DNA of 64,000 nucleotides from Rhynchonema sp. JSB1_4 (lineage: Eukaryota; Nematoda; Chromadorea; Monhysterida; Xyalidae), in the NCBI GenBank assembly GCA_030248065.1, contig JASAMV010001721.1, positions 62,001 through 126,000 on the forward strand. Direction: 5' to 3'. This document shows, piece by piece, positions 35,899 through 61,260 of this stretch (the first letter of the stretch is position 1; each line of letters begins with the position of its first letter). Below the pieces are notes generated by a model. That model was not told the DNA's origin. It was given only the letters and a program-made list of their open reading frames with translations, and did no database searches. The translations under genes were made by a program, and so were the position numbers.

Positions 35899-36655
35899 AG
35901 TAGTAGTAGTAGTAGTAGTAGTTTTATCGTTTCAGAGACGATAGGGGTACATCAAACAACCGCACAATACAATATTTCTGAGTTCGTTCAATCAATTCAC
36001 GGCTATATTGGTGACAAGGATACCCAGCTTCACACGCATACAATAGCACAGAACGCAACAGGGTCATATACAATAGACGACGAACAGAGAGTGGAATAGA
36101 ACGACCAAATACACGATTTAGATAGCCAGCATTGCGTTTCACACGAGCACAAACAATAGCAGTATGACGAGACATATCAAATTTCGAATCGATTACAGCA
36201 TCCAGATATTTGTGTTCCTTAACTACTTCGACAGGACAATTATTCACAGTAATGGGTGGGGCAGCAGGACATGTACCAGACCGAGCAAATTGTTGGAGTT
36301 TGGTTTTTGTAGAGTTGATAGAGAGATGTTTGGATGAAAGATGCTCAGTTAGCAGGTTCACATCCGACTGCAAGCGTGAGGCACAACGATCAGATTTCAT
36401 GACATGAACCAAAACAAGATCATCAGCAAATTGCACAATATAGGAACATTCAGACAGTTTCAGAACAAAAGGACGAATATTGAGATACGCAACAAACAAG
36501 GGAGGACCCAACACCGAGCCCTGACCCATACCAGACAACACAGGCATAACATCAGACTTTGCATTACCTACATTGATAATTTGTGTACGATCAGACAGGT
36601 AGCTTTGTAGCAATTTCGCCAATGGAAGGTAGAGCAACAAATGGATTTTACGCAA
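35899..36655 (-). mobile_element. 5'-truncated non-LTR retrotransposon (reverse transcriptase fragment) with CTA tail
   Basis: A minus-strand frame of about 240 codons holds the middle and end of a reverse transcriptase: GMGQGSVLGPPLF (domain 4 region), the catalytic FADD box in YIVQFADDLVLVHV, then HLSINSTKTKLQQF and KYLDAVIDSKFD. The N-terminal fingers and any endonuclease are missing. In element orientation the 3' end is followed by a (CTA)8 tract (plus-strand TAG repeat at 35899-35922), the microsatellite tail typical of several non-LTR clades. The clade is not determined. No long frame breaks within the remaining part. Confidence 0.8.
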
Positions 36656-37073
36656 AATTCATAATTTTAGCAAATTTTTGTTTCCATCACATTTTTAGCA
36701 TACCTAGAGCTGTGACGGAATTGTGGTATTTACTGTCCGATGAAGCCCGAACGCTATTGTTGTTTATCGATCAAAATCCAAAATTCTAGCTTTAGCGTAT
36801 CTTGGGCAGAAGTCGTTCAAATGCAGGCACCGTTGACGCTGGTCCGGTTATAAGCCCGGTTGTAGTTCCAAGACCAACGCATGGACCTCAATGAACACGA
36901 TTTTTCTCAAGATATGTTAGAGCTAAAATTTTGGATTTTGATCGATGACCAACAATAACGTTGGGGCTGCATTTGAAAGTATATGCCACAATTCAGTCAC
37001 AACTGTAGGTAGGCTAAAAATATGACAGAAGCGAAAATTTGCTAAAACTTTGAATTTCGTGTAAGATTCATGT
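36648..37073. mobile_element. Foldback element beside the reverse transcriptase fragment
   Basis: Two arms of about 150 bp, 36648-36800 and 36905-37073, are imperfect inverted copies (shared words TTTTAGCAAATTTT, GATCAAAATCCAAAATT and ATCTTG..AGA). No coding capacity. Confidence 0.7.
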
Positions 37074-37928
37074 ATTGCTCGTACCTACAAGGATGCAGAT
37101 GAACCAACAGAGATTTGTACACAATTAATAGCATTTATATTTTTACTATCTGGCGCGCCATATATCACCTCGGTACATTGTTATTAAAATAGTGAAATGA
37201 CATAGAAGTGTGCCTGTGGTCCCCAGAAAAAGGCAAAAAACTGAGGCTCACCACAGTTGAGCGAGCTTTTGTCGAAACTTATCAGAGATGGGAAATTGGT
37301 CTTGGACCGCTTGAATAGCGTGATTAATGGGCTTTTTACCTGCTTTACGGTAAAGCACTGCGTGCTTTCTATGTGGCCCAAAAATACAACGGAAAATTTT
37401 TTTTATAAAATGTTCGTGGTTTAGCAAAGTAGCGCGAGCTGGGGTAGCACCAAAAAAATTAATATGGTCCTAAATTAGAGCCAAAGCGTTTATGAAACAT
37501 TTGTGACGACACGGCACACAAAGAATATGCCAAACCAGATCGGTATTTTAACTTCAATGTGCGGTGGTAGGGACAAAAATTTTTTACCTTTCAGCCCTCC
37601 GGGCTCAAACAGGGAGCTGATATGGGAAAAAATTTTCTTGGCCGTGAGTGTTTTGGACCAAGCCCAGTTACCGTGCCAAGTTTCAATGAGATTGGTTTTG
37701 GTCGCATATATATGGCGGAGACACTTTAAGTGGTGCAGCGGCTCTCTGGTTGCTCGTTTCGATCAATCAGCTATACTATGCTGTTTTATAAGATGGGCGA
37801 TGCACGGAGTCATCGTCAGTGCGAACGCACCAGCAGATGGTCATGTAACATAAAAAAGCTGGTTTTACGCAAACGTACAGGGTATATCACCATAAAGAAG
37901 GTGCATTGCATCCTCTAGCTTGCAGCAA
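37074..37928. other. Intergenic downstream of PWP1, nothing recognised
   Basis: Contains the 3' flank of the minus-strand PWP1 gene. No open frame, terminal repeat or RNA gene that I can support. Confidence 0.4.
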
Positions 37929-40900
37929 CTACAACTTGAACGCTTCCTTCACACTCTCAATCGTTGTCAAATCAACCAGATTCATATAATCACCCTTTTC
38001 ACCGGTCACCGCCAGTATGTGTGACGAGTCGGGGCACACCGCGGCCGCGTGAATGGTGCCGACCTTTGGCTTGTGCTCGGCCAGCAGACGCAACTCCTTG
38101 CCATCAGTGCCAAGTTGCCAGAATTTCACCGTTTCATCCTGTTCCCCGACCGAGACAAGGCCGTCGGCCCAGTCCTTGTGCACGCACAATGCCGGCACTG
38201 ATGAGTCACTGGGCACCTCCGGGTCTGACGAGTGTCTTTGGACAAATAATGGCTGTTTAGCGTCAAGTCTCGTGTCATACATGAATATCTGGTCGTGATT
38301 GTTGCTCGTATAGAACGTGTACGGATTGGTGATGTTCCATGCGACACATTCAATCTCTGCATTGGTATCATGACACCATCGATGTTTGGCTGTGTTGTCC
38401 CGGCCGTCCCATAGCAGGACAGTGCCGTCACCGCCGCCCGATAGGAATAGATTCGATTCGACCGGATGCCAAGCGAGGGATTGCACCTGGAAGAACGGTG
38501 TGATGATGGTCATTGTGCTGAAGCAAGGTCGGTGACTAAAGTTGGTGACCGAATCGGTATTTTATGCATCTGACACATAAAAAACGACTTTTTGTTTGAA
38601 CCAACACTTTCAGGCCGACCGAAATGAATGGCAAGCCTGGATAATTCAGCATTTGACCAAGACAGATCCGATTACCAGGTTTGATATACCGGCCAGTCAT
38701 TCTGTTTTTGTCCTAATTTATGGCGTTGGTTGATGTGCGCACCACAACGTCCTATGGACGGGACGACGCACGAAGCACTTCATTTTGTCACCCAAAAGTG
38801 TCGTTTGATTGCACACATTCGCAATTGCCCACGTTACACACTCAAATGCAAACCTAACTTTATATGCCCACAGTTCACATGACCAAAACACCGCGAATTA
38901 CACAGCATGGAGCAACTCTTTGTTTTCTTCACTTGACCAATACAGTCTCCAAATCCGACGACCTCAGAGCCGAACCTTGCCCTCGTGTTCGCACAATCGC
39001 GTGCTGGCCTTTGCACTATCGATGTCCCACAGAATTATCGATTTATCCGCCGATCCGCTGACGAGAATGTGTTCGAGCACGGCATTCCATTGGATGCATA
39101 GCACTGCATCATCGTGACCGGTGCACTCATTGGATACGGATGATGCTGATTGGCTGCCGGACTTGGACGTTTGTTTGCGCTTCTTCTTTGCACTTGGGCC
39201 GCCATTCTGCAACGATGAATTCGGTTGACGATCGATGGACAATAAAAAATTATTCTATACTGGAATATGGATAAAATGGTATGATAAATGACAATACAGT
39301 GTTAATGAGCTGATCAGGGCTCCATTCGTGATTCTGAAAGCAGTTCTGGTTGATTTTTATGTGATGTATCATTAACAAACTGAAGCTGATTGCAAACATA
39401 ATTTAGCTTTCGACAATGTTGACAGCAACTGCTGTGACTGTCTTGTCTGAAAGATGGCACAACGACATCGGAGTGGGATAAAATGTTTCACGGTCAGCAT
39501 AACGTTAAACCTGGCCCGCCACTATTGATATTTGAAATTTTTGGTTTGTTTTTTTGCTCTAATTTAGTTGCCGACATCGAGACGAATAAGGTTTATATTC
39601 ATGACTTTTTGATCTGGTTCAGATTTTATATCGAAATCAATCGATAAACACCGGTTCTCGGGAACAAAATAAAAAAAATAGATAGACCCCCACTTCTTGG
39701 CAATCACGTCAGTCAGGAACAAAATTTTGAATTGCCGCAAAAGTGTCATAGGCTTACAGTATGCTATTAGGGATTTTACGCTCCCGACTTTACGCTCCCA
39801 CTACACAGTGCTGCCAGTGCGCGCGCTTGCAACACGTGTGTTATGCACTAACAAACAGAGCGGCGCTGTACAAAACGCATGGGCAAGATCACGTGACTAC
39901 CGTATGCTTGTGATAAGAAGCAGTCGACCATCTTGAATATTTGTTCTTGTCTTCCTGAAATGCACTAAATGGGGGTCTATCTATTTTTTTGAATTTTGTT
40001 CCCGAGAACCGAGGTTTATAGATTAATTTCGGTATTAAATCGGCACTTAATGGAAAAGTCACGAATATAAACCTTGTTCGTTTCGATGTCGGCAACAGTA
40101 ATAGATCATAAAAACAGGACAAAATTTTCAAATATCAATAGTGGCGGGCCAGGTTTAACAGGGGCATAAACAATTCCAATGCGTTTCCAATACAATTTGC
40201 CTTCTCTTGGCTCTGAAATTTTAAAAGAATGATGCACGAATATATAATTCCACGCAAGCACGGACGTGTATCAGCTTTGTCTACATCACCCCACCTTCCG
40301 CACTGCACATTCAGGAACTCTTGGTGCAAAAGTTTCACGTAATCACCCGATTTTAGGCGCAAGAATTAATTGTGGACAATAACAATCATCAGAAAATGCG
40401 TACACACCTGCAGTTGGCCAAATGTGACCACGGGATCCACCGAATTGACAATATCCAAGTCGTACACATCGATCGTGCTATCCATCGTGCCGACAGCACA
40501 CAAATTGCCAGTGCCATTGCTTGACCCGGGATCGAACCCTATTGGACACACACACACGGGCGGTGTCTCCAGCATGTAATCGTGATGCACGTAGAGGTCA
40601 CGGGTGGTGCAGTTGTACACCCAGACCAGCAAGTCGTAGTGGTCCTGAAAGGAAGGGTAAGATGTGCGTCTTACGCTGTGGGAGATTCTTGGACAGTATC
40701 AAAATTGACTTCCCTACTTACCTATTGGTCGCACAATGACTATATGAGAATCCATCCCCCTAATTTTCCTGCATTGAAAAGGCGGATATTTGGCATTTTT
40801 TTCACATTGGACCAGGTTTTGACAAGAACTTTGCATGGTTATCAGTGAGAAACACACGTGTGCAGAAGTTTCACCCTGACTTCTACGCAACCGAAATGGT

Positions 40901-42162
40901 TCGGGCTCGGGTTACTGTAGCCACGTGTTACATGCTTTACAGTGAAATCGATTACAGCACACGCACGTTGATCACTCCCGATAAATAAAGCGGTAAAAGA
41001 GAAAATAACTCCTTGTCAAAACCTGATTCATTTTGAAAAAATCGCCAGAAACCCTCCTTGCCGATGTAGGAAAAATATGGGGATGGATTCTCATATAGTC
41101 ATTGTGCGACCAATACCATACTAGTTCAGGCTCAGGTTTCTCCCTTTGCTTCGGGAAAACCCTGAGCTCGCCCCGTGCCTTCCATCGCAAAATAGAAAAT
41201 GTGCGTTTTTCAAAATACCGTGCGCAATTATCTTGCATGTTGTCATCTGAGCACACAACAGACGGCCGTTGTCAACAAGCCACACTGCATCCACCAACTT
41301 TGATGATCTTTCCGGTCACAATCAGATTGTCATCTGGTCCAATCTTGAAATCCTCGTCTTCATCCGATGAATCGACGTGGTTCTCAATGTACGGATCATC
41401 CTCGGACGAAGCAAACATGGCAATGCCCTGAAATTGTAAAAATTACCAATATATGGACGGAAATGAAACTTCAGTTGCTGTCAGACTTGAGCTGATAGTT
41501 ATGTTCTGATTTTTTGACCAGCGTAAAATTTGTTTCAAGATAACTGATGCGCAAAATAGCCGAGTCATTGCCTTCAGCATATCTCGAAATATAGTCGGTT
41601 CAAAAAGCTCATGTGATTAAACTCGGATTCGATCCTCAAAAAAGTGATAAAAATTTACTCCACCCAAACCCAGAGAATGAAACATCACCTTGAGTGCCGC
41701 GCCATCCCCGGTGGCTTCATTATCACTGTCAGACTCACCAGAGGACTCATTCCCGTCCTCTGGTTTCGAATCATCTTTCTCTTTATCATTGGCTTCACTT
41801 TTCACCACTTCCGATTTTTCGCCTGGGTCCGGGGAATCACCGTCGTCCTCCGACTGGGGTTGACTGCCGCGCAATCCCGTAACTTTAGGTTTCACGTCAT
41901 CCTCATCACTTGGCCCACCGACATCACTGGATTCAGGCACGGCACCTCAAACGTTTCCTAGCTTTGAGATACAAGATCGAACCAGTTTTGGCCGAGAATT
42001 TCGAATCAAGTATACATCGATTTACGGAAGAAAAAGTATAATTCGAAAAAGAACCTTACCTGTCAATAGCTCCTGCAAATCGGCTTTCTTCAACTGTAAT
42101 TTGTGGGGTGTGCTGGCGGCAACGCCTTTGCGCACCCAGTCAACACAACTGATCAGCTTCAT
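37929..42162 (-). CDS. PWP1: Periodic tryptophan protein 1 homolog (WD40 repeat protein)
   Basis: WD40-repeat nucleolar/chromatin protein; the family is linked to ribosome biogenesis and rDNA transcription. Six minus-strand exons join in frame to 504 residues: 42060-42162, 41689-41945, 41299-41427, 40408-40644, 38976-39206, 37929-38486. The N-terminus MKLISCVDWVRKGVAASTP matches the family start. It is followed by a very acidic Ser/Glu/Asp-rich region (exon 2). Exon 4 has LYVHHDYMLETPP and the DVYDLDIVNSVDPVVTFG blade. Exon 5 has a basic KKKRKQ stretch and the GHDDAVLCIQWN..LVSGSADKSIILWD blade. Exon 6 gives three more blades and ends VDLTTIESVKEAFKL, close to the family's end. Two introns carry inverted-repeat elements (39504-40158 and 40723-41115). 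No frame break, so probably functional. Confidence 0.95.
39504..40158. mobile_element. Foldback element in PWP1 intron 4 region
   Basis: Arms of about 185 bp, 39504-39690 and 39968-40158, are inverted copies beginning GTTAAACCTGGCCCGCCACT and including TGCCGACATCGA(G/A)ACGAA and GTTCCCGAGAACC. The roughly 280-bp centre is unrelated. Intronic and non-coding. Confidence 0.8.
40723..41115. mobile_element. Inverted-repeat MITE with TTGGTCGCACAATGAC ends in PWP1 intron 3
   Basis: Arms of about 105 bp start TTGGTCGCACAATGACTATA and are mirrored at the right end; TA flanks both sides. A fragment of the same end (AGTCATTGTGCGACCAATA) lies at about 14.88 kb, showing a dispersed family. Confidence 0.8.
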
Positions 42163-43189
42163 TGCACACTGTGGGGGAAAACAACTAGGTATCAAGACAT
42201 AAACCTCATCAAGATATAACTAAAAATAATTCACGGTTTGCTACCGATGGGAAAATACCCAACGCCAATCAAGAAAACTAAAATCACTTTTTGGAACACA
42301 GCTTTTATTTGATCACGTTCATTGCCAATGGAGAGAGAGACAAGAAGAGTGCGCCCGGCGAGCTGAAATAAAGCGGCTGAACATGAATGTCAGAATTTTG
42401 CTAACTTCATACCAAATAATTTTGTGTAGCTGAAGGCTAAAGCACCAGTTAAAAATACTTACACGCACATAATATTGATACAAAACACAAGAACAATCAC
42501 TCAGACTGAGATTAGGCTCAAATAATAATGGCGCAGCGCTTTTCTATGTTGGAAATGGTACTTTGCTTGAAAAATTCAAGAGAGTTATCAAATTTCTATA
42601 AGTGGTTACATGTGACGTTTTGAGCAGCACTGAGGTGTAATGCCTGTTACAAGTTCAACTAGAGTTGTGAGCTACACATTCAAATTCACACAAACAGATG
42701 AAAACTTTGAATACAAATAGTTTACATGGCATGCAGTCCACAGTAAAAAAGAATACACAACCTAAAATAATGACAATAACTGCAGTGCCTACGTGATACA
42801 TCATCGAGTAAAACATACAATGAAATTAAAAAAATTTCATACAGTTGTGACTAGTACACAGAGACAGGACTGTGGGTAAGTTCTAGTGTCTTGTTCCAAT
42901 CATCTTACACGTTTCATCTGAGACAACGAACACAACGTCAAAATTCCAATAAAATGGGAAAGAAACCGAAAATTGTGACGCCAAAATCGAATATCAAGGT
43001 AAGTTTTGATGCAATCAAATAATCAGGTGTCACAAACAGAGCGCGGGCTTGCACGAACGACTATTATTTTGTAGAACAATGCAAAAATTTGAAATCATAA
43101 AATACATTACTAGTATCGGTGTCGGTGACAGTTCGAAGCTCGATTGCATGTCTCAATAATAATAATTGCAATTGAATACCCAAACTCAG
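42163..43189. other. Intergenic between PWP1 start and DRP1 end
   Basis: Both genes are on the minus strand, so this holds the DRP1 3' flank and the PWP1 promoter. A plus-strand ATG at 42953 with a 15-codon frame and a GTAAGT donor is the only gene-like sign, and it has no following exon that is not antisense DRP1. No clear regulatory motif. Confidence 0.4.
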
Positions 43190-56405
<13,216 letters not shown>

Positions 56406-56648
56406 TGCTTCGATTCAGAATCAGTCACCGGCTGAATTTGGATCAACTTTGTTGGCTGAGCCTGGGCGGCCGGCGGCGAGACAAGACAACAGCTTTTCCT
56501 GTCCTGGTTGATGACTGTCGTTTGGTCAGTGCTGCAGCACAATTGCCTTTCCCGGTGTGGCGGTGTCCAACTGAAAAATAATAAGGTTAAATAGGACGAA
56601 ACACGAAACCAACAAACAGATAACACAAAAACAAATACCAAACAAACA
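56406..56648 (-). promoter_or_regulatory. Upstream region of DRP1
   Basis: The stretch between the DRP1 start codon and the first upstream mobile element; promoter and leader must be here or across the repeats. No TATA box or named motif is evident. Confidence 0.3.
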
Positions 56649-57796
56649 GAGATCAGGATCGGCGATCGGGCCGGCCGGGAATTTGGCCTTTTGCCTCGGG
56701 CCGGGCCGTAGATTTGGAGGTTCCGGGCCGGGCCGAGCCGGACTTGCCGGCCCGAATTGCTCCATCGCATAAGCCAAAAGCGCCCATTTTGATTAAAAAA
56801 ATCAAAAAATTGCGCTTCGCGCACAGTATCTGCACATTTATTTCTGCAAATTTTGACTTTTTTGGACCACCCTTTTTTTCCTTCTTGCTTGACCTCAAAA
56901 TTGGGCCGACCTTAAAGGGGGCCCGACATTATACTTTTTTGGAATGACACACACCAATATTACTGCAGAAATGACAAGAAGACATCTGAAGTCACACGTT
57001 TTGAAAAGACAATGCAGTCGAACCTCGAGGATTTCATTCAGAAATTCAGCTCCGAATGTCGACTGCCAGGAACAAAGTTCAATTTGCTGTAGTCGCTCGG
57101 CTCCCTGAAAAACAGGCATCGAGCTCAAAAAATGAAACAAGAAAATGTTTACGGCGAAGCACATGGTTCTAAACAGGTACAATTTTATAACACTGGAAAC
57201 TTCTTTTTGGGCCACACTGTGAGTTAGGCTTGAACCACTAATTTCGACCAGCGTGAAAGATTTTCGCTAGACGTAGGGGAAAAACTTTTACGCTGGTCGA
57301 AATCAGTGCTTCATGTCTATCTCACAGTGTGACTCAAACGAAAATTCCCCGTGTTACAAAATTGTACCTCTTTAGAACCATACGCTTGGCCTATTCAAAG
57401 GGTCGCTGTGGGAATTCGTCTGTGGAACATTTTCTTGCTTCATTTTTTGAGCTCGATGCCTGGTTTTCAGGGAGCCGAGCGACTACAGCAGATTGAACTT
57501 TGTTCCTTGCAATCGACATTCGGAGGTAAATTTCTGAATGAAATCTTCGAAGTTCGACTTCATTCTCTTTTCAAAACATGTGACTTCAGATGTATTCTTG
57601 TCATTTCTGCAATAATATTGGTGTGTGTCATTCCAAAAATGTATAATGTCGCGCCCCCTTTAAGCTCGGGCTGGGCCAGGCCGCGATTTTGGACTTTTAA
57701 ATCTGGCCGCGCTAGGGGCCGGAGTTTTGCTCAGTCGAGTCGAGCAGGGCCGGGCCGAGGTTACCCAGGAGGGTCCGATCCGATCCAAATCTCTGG
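56649..57796. mobile_element. CAGAGAT-ended element with a long internal inverted repeat
   Basis: The left CAGAGATCAGGATCGG and the right end CCGATCCAAATCTCTG are inverted. Inside, about 260-bp arms (56.90-57.18 and 57.40-57.66 kb, sharing TGACACACACCAATATTA and GGGAGCCGAGCGACTACAGC as inverted words) face each other around a small hairpin with TTTCGACCAGCGT. No clear 8-bp duplication, so outer limits are approximate. Confidence 0.6.
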
Positions 57797-58188
57797 AACC
57801 AAACCAAAGACAGAACGAACAAAGTGAACAAACAGGCGGCCCAGATTTTTCGTGAACCAGAGATCGGAAACGGGCCGCGATTTTGGACTTGGTCGACCGG
57901 GCCGGGCAGGGCCGGAGATTTGGGGGGACCGGGCCGGGCCGAGCAGCCCGGCCCGGTATGCCTAAATTCCTAAAAATTACCATTTTTTGAACCAAAATGT
58001 TCAAAATTTTTGCGCATCGCGCAATAACATTTCCTTGTTCTTGATCTTTTCAGTCATCGTTTTGAAGAAAGAATCCGTGGTGAGCTACCAATACCCAGGC
58101 CTTTGCAATCAACCTGTACCACCAATAAAGCCTGCCTGCAATCAACCTACCTAGGTACTGTACTGTAACGACCAGCCGAGCTAGGGGG

Positions 58189-58618
58189 CAGAGGTGGGAA
58201 TCGGGCCGGGTTACCTCGGCCCGGCCCGGCCCAACGAGGTCCGGGGGTCGGCCCGGCCCTGCCCGGCCCGGCCCGGCCCCACAGTTCGGGCCGCGAAGTC
58301 CGGCCCGGCCCGGCCCGACTTGGAAAAAAGTCGGCCCGCCCCGATTTTTTCGGCCCGAGTTTTTTCTGATGATATTTTGAAGCAATTTTTTGGTGCAAAA
58401 ATTACAGTTTTTTTGTTTAAAAATACCTGATAATCATGGAAGTCGGTATTAATTTGCAGAATCGCGAGAAATTTTCGCAAATTTAGCCTAAAAAATCACG
58501 ATTTTTTATTGAAATTCGATCATGTCGGGCCTTTTCGGGCCGGCCACCCCGGCCCGGCCCGACATTCCGGAAAGTCGGCCCGGCCCGACCGTTCGGGCCG
58601 GCCCGATTCCCACCTCTG
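58189..58618. mobile_element. Nested hAT-type element, family D
   Basis: Ends CAGAGGTGGGAATCGGGCC and complement, exact 8-bp duplication CTAGGGGG (58181-58188 and 58619-58626). The interior starts and ends with GGGCC/GGCCC pentamer runs around an AT-rich centre. Confidence 0.9.
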
Positions 58619-58810
58619 CTAGGGGGTCATCCGGGAACAAAATTTTTATGTCGACATATTGATGTTAATGTATCCTAAAGCGCTAATTTCGCGCGATTTT
58701 TCGCCTATATGGAGTGAAAAACTCCGATTTTAAAAAATTTTGAGCCAAAAATTATACCTGCTGCTGCTATTGTACCACCCGGGGCGGCGACTTACGTGCT
58801 GCATCAGGAT

Positions 58811-59614
58811 CAGAGGTCGCAATCGGGCCGGGCCGGGCCGGAGATTTGGAGGGTCGGGCCGGGCCGGGCCGGGCACCCCGGCCCGAAGCTTCTGAAGTGA
58901 CTTATTTTACTGAAAAAGTAGGGTTTTTTGTCAAAAATACTAAAATTTCTGACGGATTTGGCAAGTAAGTGATCAGTATTGTCCAGTGGTGTGGCTACCC
59001 AGGCGTGCAATCAACCTACTGTACCACCAGAAAGGCCTGCAATGAAACTACCTACTGTACCGGCCGAGCTTGGGGGGGGGGGGGGGAACAAAATTTTTTA
59101 TGTCTAAATTTAGATGAAAATGTACTCTAAAACCCTCATTGCCCGCGCAGCGCGCGATTTTTCGATTATTTGGAGTGAAAAATATCGATTTTATACCATT
59201 TTGAGACAAAAATAGCAACCTACTGTACCAGCCGGGGGGGGGGGGGGGGGGGCGGCGGGCGACCTACCTACTGTACCAGGATGGCGCGTCATCTAGGCAC
59301 CTTACCTACCTACTGTACCTAGGGGGGACCCCCACCCCCCAGCCGCCCAGCCACACCATTGGTATTGTCTATCTGGCGACTTTTTCGTGGAAAACAATGA
59401 ATTTTCAACCAAAAAAATAGATTCAAAAATCGCAAAAATTATGACAAAAATTGGGTTAAAATCTGAGCCAAAAATTCGGGCCGGGCCGGAGATTTGGGTG
59501 TTCGGGTCGGGCCGGGCCGGAGATTTGGGGGTACGGGTCGGGCCGGGCCGGGCCGGAGATTTGGGGGCTCGGGCTGGGCCGGGCCGGCCAAACCCGGCCC
59601 GATTGCGACCTCTG
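58811..59614. mobile_element. Nested hAT-type element, family B, copy 2
   Basis: 19-bp ends CAGAGGTCGCAATCGGGCC, exact 8-bp duplication ATCAGGAT (58803-58810 and 59615-59622). Same family as 7043-8572. Split by the family F element at 58984-59361. Confidence 0.9.
58984..59361. mobile_element. hAT-type element, family F, third nesting level
   Basis: Ends CAGTGGTGTGGCT and AGCCACACCATTG, exact 8-bp duplication GTATTGTC (58976-58983 and 59362-59369). The interior has the TACCTACTGTACC words seen in neighbouring repeats. It lies within the family B copy, which lies within family E. Confidence 0.88.
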
Positions 59615-59639
59615 ATCAGGATGGCGCGTCACCTACCCT

Positions 59640-60530
59640 ACCTACCTACTCCCCCCCCCCCCCCCCCCCCGCCCCCACAAAAAAAAAAAGACCCTACCTC
59701 GGGGGGGGGGGGAACCCCCCGGGGGGGGGGGGAAACCTAGTGAACCCACAAAATGGGGGGGGGCCACCCCCACACTCTGCCCGAGGGGGGGGGGGGGGGG
59801 GCGTCCCACTGGGGGGGGGGACCCCTAAAAACACAAAAATTAAATACAAAAAAAAACACGAAAAAAAATGCCCAAACACACACATCTCGCGCGCACCGCG
59901 CGCTTTCTCCCACACACACACAAAAACAGAAAAAAAACAAAAAGAAAGGGGGGGCCACCAACACACCGACCCCACCTTGGGGGGGGGGGGGTTCGGGGGG
60001 GGGCGGCTACGGCCGGGGGGCCCCTATCAACCCACCGCCCCCCACCTGAAAAATTGTTCCCAGAAATACCCCCAAAAACCCCTAAAAACGGGTTTGAAAG
60101 GATGTTTTTCGCTTGTAACCGCATTTATTCGTGTCTATTCGTCAATAGGAGGCGTATTATGTGCTCTGAACAAGCAACAAACGTGCATAAATGTACCTGT
60201 ACACCACTATCAAGCCTTAATACACTACAGTATAGATGTTACTTAGGGGGGGCTCTATTCCGGGGGGGGGGGGGGGGCTCTATTAATTCACTGACCCCTT
60301 TTTGGAGGGGCTGTATTACGGGGGGGGCTCTATTCCGGGGGGGCTGTATTCAGGTTTTTACGGTACACTACAGTATAGGGGATGTTACTTAGGGGGGCTC
60401 TATTCCGGGGGGGGGGGCTCTATTAATTCACTGACCCCTTTTTGGGGGGGGCTGTATTACGGGGGGCTCTATTCCGGGGGGGCTGTATTTAGGTTTTTAC
60501 GGTATGCTAATTTTATGCAATTTTAAGCCA
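59640..60530. repeat. Poly-G/poly-C rich repeat block
   Basis: Contains C and G runs of 10 to over 20 bases and, from 60.04 kb, a copy of the repeat also present in CSN3 intron 1 (TTTGAAAGGATGTTTTTC, ATTATGTGCTCTGAAC, GTGCATAAATGTACCTG). This copy lacks the family A insertion. The apparent Gly/Pro-rich open frames are products of homopolymer runs and not genes. Confidence 0.75.
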
Positions 60531-60914
60531 AAAATGAATGTTTTGGGTGAAAAGTTAGGTGGGGCGGCAACCTACCTACTGTACCAGGGGAGGGGCGGCA
60601 ACCTGCCTACTGTACCAGGCGAGGGGCGGCAACCTACCTACTGTACCTAGGGGGGACCCCCAACCCCCCCCCCCAGCTACACCATTGTTCTGCAGCAAAT
60701 TTTCGAATTTTTTTCAGCTTTTTGGACTTTTTCAGTTTTCGGCCCTTGAAAATTGGCTGACCGAGCCGGGCCGGGCCGACCTCAAGCCAAAACGGGCCGG
60801 GCCGACCTGCAGCCCTCCACCGGGCCGGGCCGGGCCGGACTTTTCGCCGACCGGGCCGGGCCGGGCCGACTTTACCCGGCCCGCCGACTTTACCCGGCCC
60901 GTTTCCGATCTCTG

Positions 60915-61260
60915 TCGTGAACCCATTTTTTTGCATTTTCTCTGATATTAAAATTGTGGAGGTTCGATTTGAGCGGTCACCCACCGCATTTGAGCAGTGA
61001 ACAGTGGTGAATGCTGAATGTTCGTGCACATTTTTTTCATGCTTTCACCGCTTCTGTTTCGGTGTTTTGCCATCCACAAGATTAAAACAATATGACACGT
61101 TGTTTTTGAAGAACGCTGTAATAATGTGGGGCGGGCGGCAATGTTCTGATTCATTCATTCACCAACACTTCAATTTCATTCGCATTTCAGTGACTTTCAA
61201 ACCAAATCAATCAATCCACTACTTCATCCCAACATCCTCATCCATCCATCCATCAGCACG
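60915..61260 (+). promoter_or_regulatory. Upstream region of the membrane protein gene
   Basis: No open frame. Contains CATC/ATTC simple repeats just before the start codon (61.17-61.26 kb). The promoter of the following gene is expected here. Confidence 0.3.

Larger units (their letters stand above)
57858..60914. mobile_element. hAT-type element, family E, 3 kb, outer shell of a nested block
   Basis: Ends CAGAGATCGGAAACGGGCC and its complement, with the exact 8-bp duplication TCGTGAAC on both sides (57850-57857 and 60915-60922). Most of its length is later insertions (58189-58618, 58811-59614 and the 60.0-60.5 kb repeat) and GGGCC pentamer arrays. No transposase frame. Confidence 0.88.

Noticed and set aside
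56895..57827. Frames with FPFFLHFLSSMP and LQQIELCSWQST-type words on both strands
   Set aside because: The similarity of the two frames comes from the long inverted repeat, not from duplicated coding exons.
59494..60392. Gly/Pro/Thr-rich plus-strand frames
   Set aside because: Produced by poly-G/poly-C runs and CA repeats in nested transposons.
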